Source: Rhynchopus euleeides (Eukaryota; Euglenozoa; Diplonemea; Diplonemida; Diplonemidae). Taken from it: a stretch of DNA of 64,000 bases. The translations under genes and the position numbers were made by a program. The stretch covers positions 1,426,001-1,490,000 of the forward strand of contig OY723258.1 of the NCBI GenBank assembly GCA_963210315.1. Reading direction: 5' to 3'. How positions within the stretch are numbered: the first letter of the stretch is position 1; the number at the start of each line of letters is the position of its first letter. Below, in pieces: positions 63,095-64,000 of the stretch. Under the pieces are notes generated by a model, which had not been told where the DNA came from, made no database searches, and worked only from the letters and a program-made list of their open reading frames with translations.

Positions 63095-64000
63095 ATGGCC
63101 TTCTTCCTCGATGTCGGGACGGACCTGTTCGGCGTGAAGCAGAACACGCGTCTGGAGTTTGCCGGGTGCCCCACCATGTCGGAGCTGATCATCGCAGTGG
63201 AGGCACATTTCGACAAGGAGCAGCGCCTGCGCCGCCCTGCCGGGCACCCTGACGTGTCGTTCAAGTGCCAGAGCATGCAGGTGTACGACGACGTTCTGCT
63301 GCGGTGGGTGGACCTGTACAGCTCCACGCAGCTGCACAACGGGTCCCAGGTGTGGGGCTTCCAGCCCGAGGCACTGGCGCACAGCGAGGCACCCGGGTCC
63401 ATCCCGCCTGCCAAGTACTCGCCTGAGTCGTGGCTGGGGTCCCCTGGGCGTGCGCGTGCCGTTGCCGAGGCAGGCATCCGTGACCCCGTTGCGTCCGAGA
63501 AGCTGCGCAGCGTGTTCTACAACATCGACACCTCTCGCAACGTATGTCATGCTGCCTGTGTCTTGTCGCTGCACCCTGCTTGTTTCTGTGTCTGACACTG
63601 AAAGTGTTGCAAAAAAAACCGGAGGAAACTGCGGATCAGATTGTGCAGGACACATCGCATCCACAACAAGGGGTGCGAGCGTGATTGACGAATCTCCGCT
63701 GGTTCTTCTCTTCCTTCTTGATCTGCAAACTGTTTACCACAGTTTCCACCCCATACCACACGACACCACAGCGCTACATCACGTACGACTCCCTGCGTGA
63801 CTACTTCCTGCGTTACGACATTCCCTGGACCCGCGCCTACGTTGGTGACTACTACGACCGCACCGGCACCATGATGTATGTATCGTATTGTGTTCCTATT
63901 GGGCCGGACGACCGGCAGCGTCTGTCTACCCTTGTGGACAGTGCCAGAAACACCCAAGAACGCTCCTGCTTCCTTCAGCCGCATCCTGGTTGGCAGGAAT
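63095..64000 (+). CDS. EF-hand-like protein, 3'-partial (three exons seen)
   Basis: Exons 63095-63541, 63772-63875 and 63979-64000 (runs off the window); introns of 230 and 103 bp, both GTATGT donors with CACAG/TTCAG acceptors. Splicing gives ...VFYNIDTSRN-RYITYDSLRDYFLRYDIPWTRAYVGDYYDRTGTM-IRILVGRN. Residues 1-105 form a first domain (MAFFLDVGTDLFGVKQNTRL ... VDLYSSTQLHNGSQVWGF) that may be ubiquitin-like or another beta-grasp fold. The intron 1 junction lies inside an EF-hand-like loop, D-T-S-R-N-R-Y-I-T-Y, with D, S, N and I at loop positions 1, 3, 5 and 8; the usual glutamate at 12 is a serine, so calcium binding may be weak. Flagellate calcium-binding/cytoskeletal proteins are the likeliest relatives (inference). 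Confidence 0.78.

Noticed and set aside
62387..63664. 425-codon open frame on the minus strand
   Set aside because: Antisense to the SCCPDH-like and EF-hand-like genes, crosses an intergenic region and matches nothing.

Overview
This window is nuclear DNA of a GC-rich protist. It has spliceosomal introns, conserved eukaryotic housekeeping genes (a gamma-tubulin complex protein, a trans-polyprenyl diphosphate synthase, the 18S rRNA methyltransferase BUD23, a saccharopine-dehydrogenase-like oxidoreductase), transposons, and a large block of degenerate TTAGGG-type repeat. Every gene I can support lies on the + strand. The ten introns I could place all begin GTATGT (8) or GTATGC (2), and several start codons are preceded by a pyrimidine tract and an AG. 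One-way gene order with candidate trans-splice acceptors suggests a euglenozoan, and the ordinary cis introns and heavy repeat load would fit a diplonemid better than a trypanosomatid. That placement is inference, not proof.

Layout. 1-2.5 kb: 3' end of a coiled-coil/acidic-repeat protein gene. 3.6-5.5 kb: fold-back element carrying two nested TA-flanked elements. 5.7-10.6 kb: GCP4, then COQ1 (three exons). 10.9-21.5 kb: repeat and transposon territory, with a 1149-bp long-TIR element, a fold-back in a GTCACTTA repeat, 31-bp and 41-bp minisatellites that change orientation, and a compact tyrosine-recombinase element with inverted repeats (17.4-19.1 kb). 21.7-25.6 kb: two unrecognised multidomain protein genes. 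25.6-34.6 kb: mostly non-coding, with four copies of a ~387-bp tandem repeat. 34.6-42.5 kb: three unrecognised protein genes, two of them spliced. 44.6-50.2 kb: interstitial telomere-like array whose strand polarity flips near 46.45 kb. 50.2-56.2 kb: four transposons laid almost end to end (692-bp fold-back, hAT-like, second 1149-bp element, and a 3-kb element with a broken zinc-finger transposase-like gene). 56.8-64 kb: ordinary gene-dense DNA: BUD23, a beta-propeller/coiled-coil protein, an SCCPDH-like oxidoreductase and the 5' part of an EF-hand-like gene.

The genes do not form one pathway. They look like a co-directional housekeeping and cytoskeletal gene set, interrupted by two repeat-rich islands that share element families (the fold-back family at 3.6 and 50.2 kb; the 1149-bp family at 10.9 and 52.1 kb). 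The liveliest parts are the tyrosine-recombinase element, the nested TA-targeting elements with a readable empty site, and the telomere-like array with its adjoining transposon pile.
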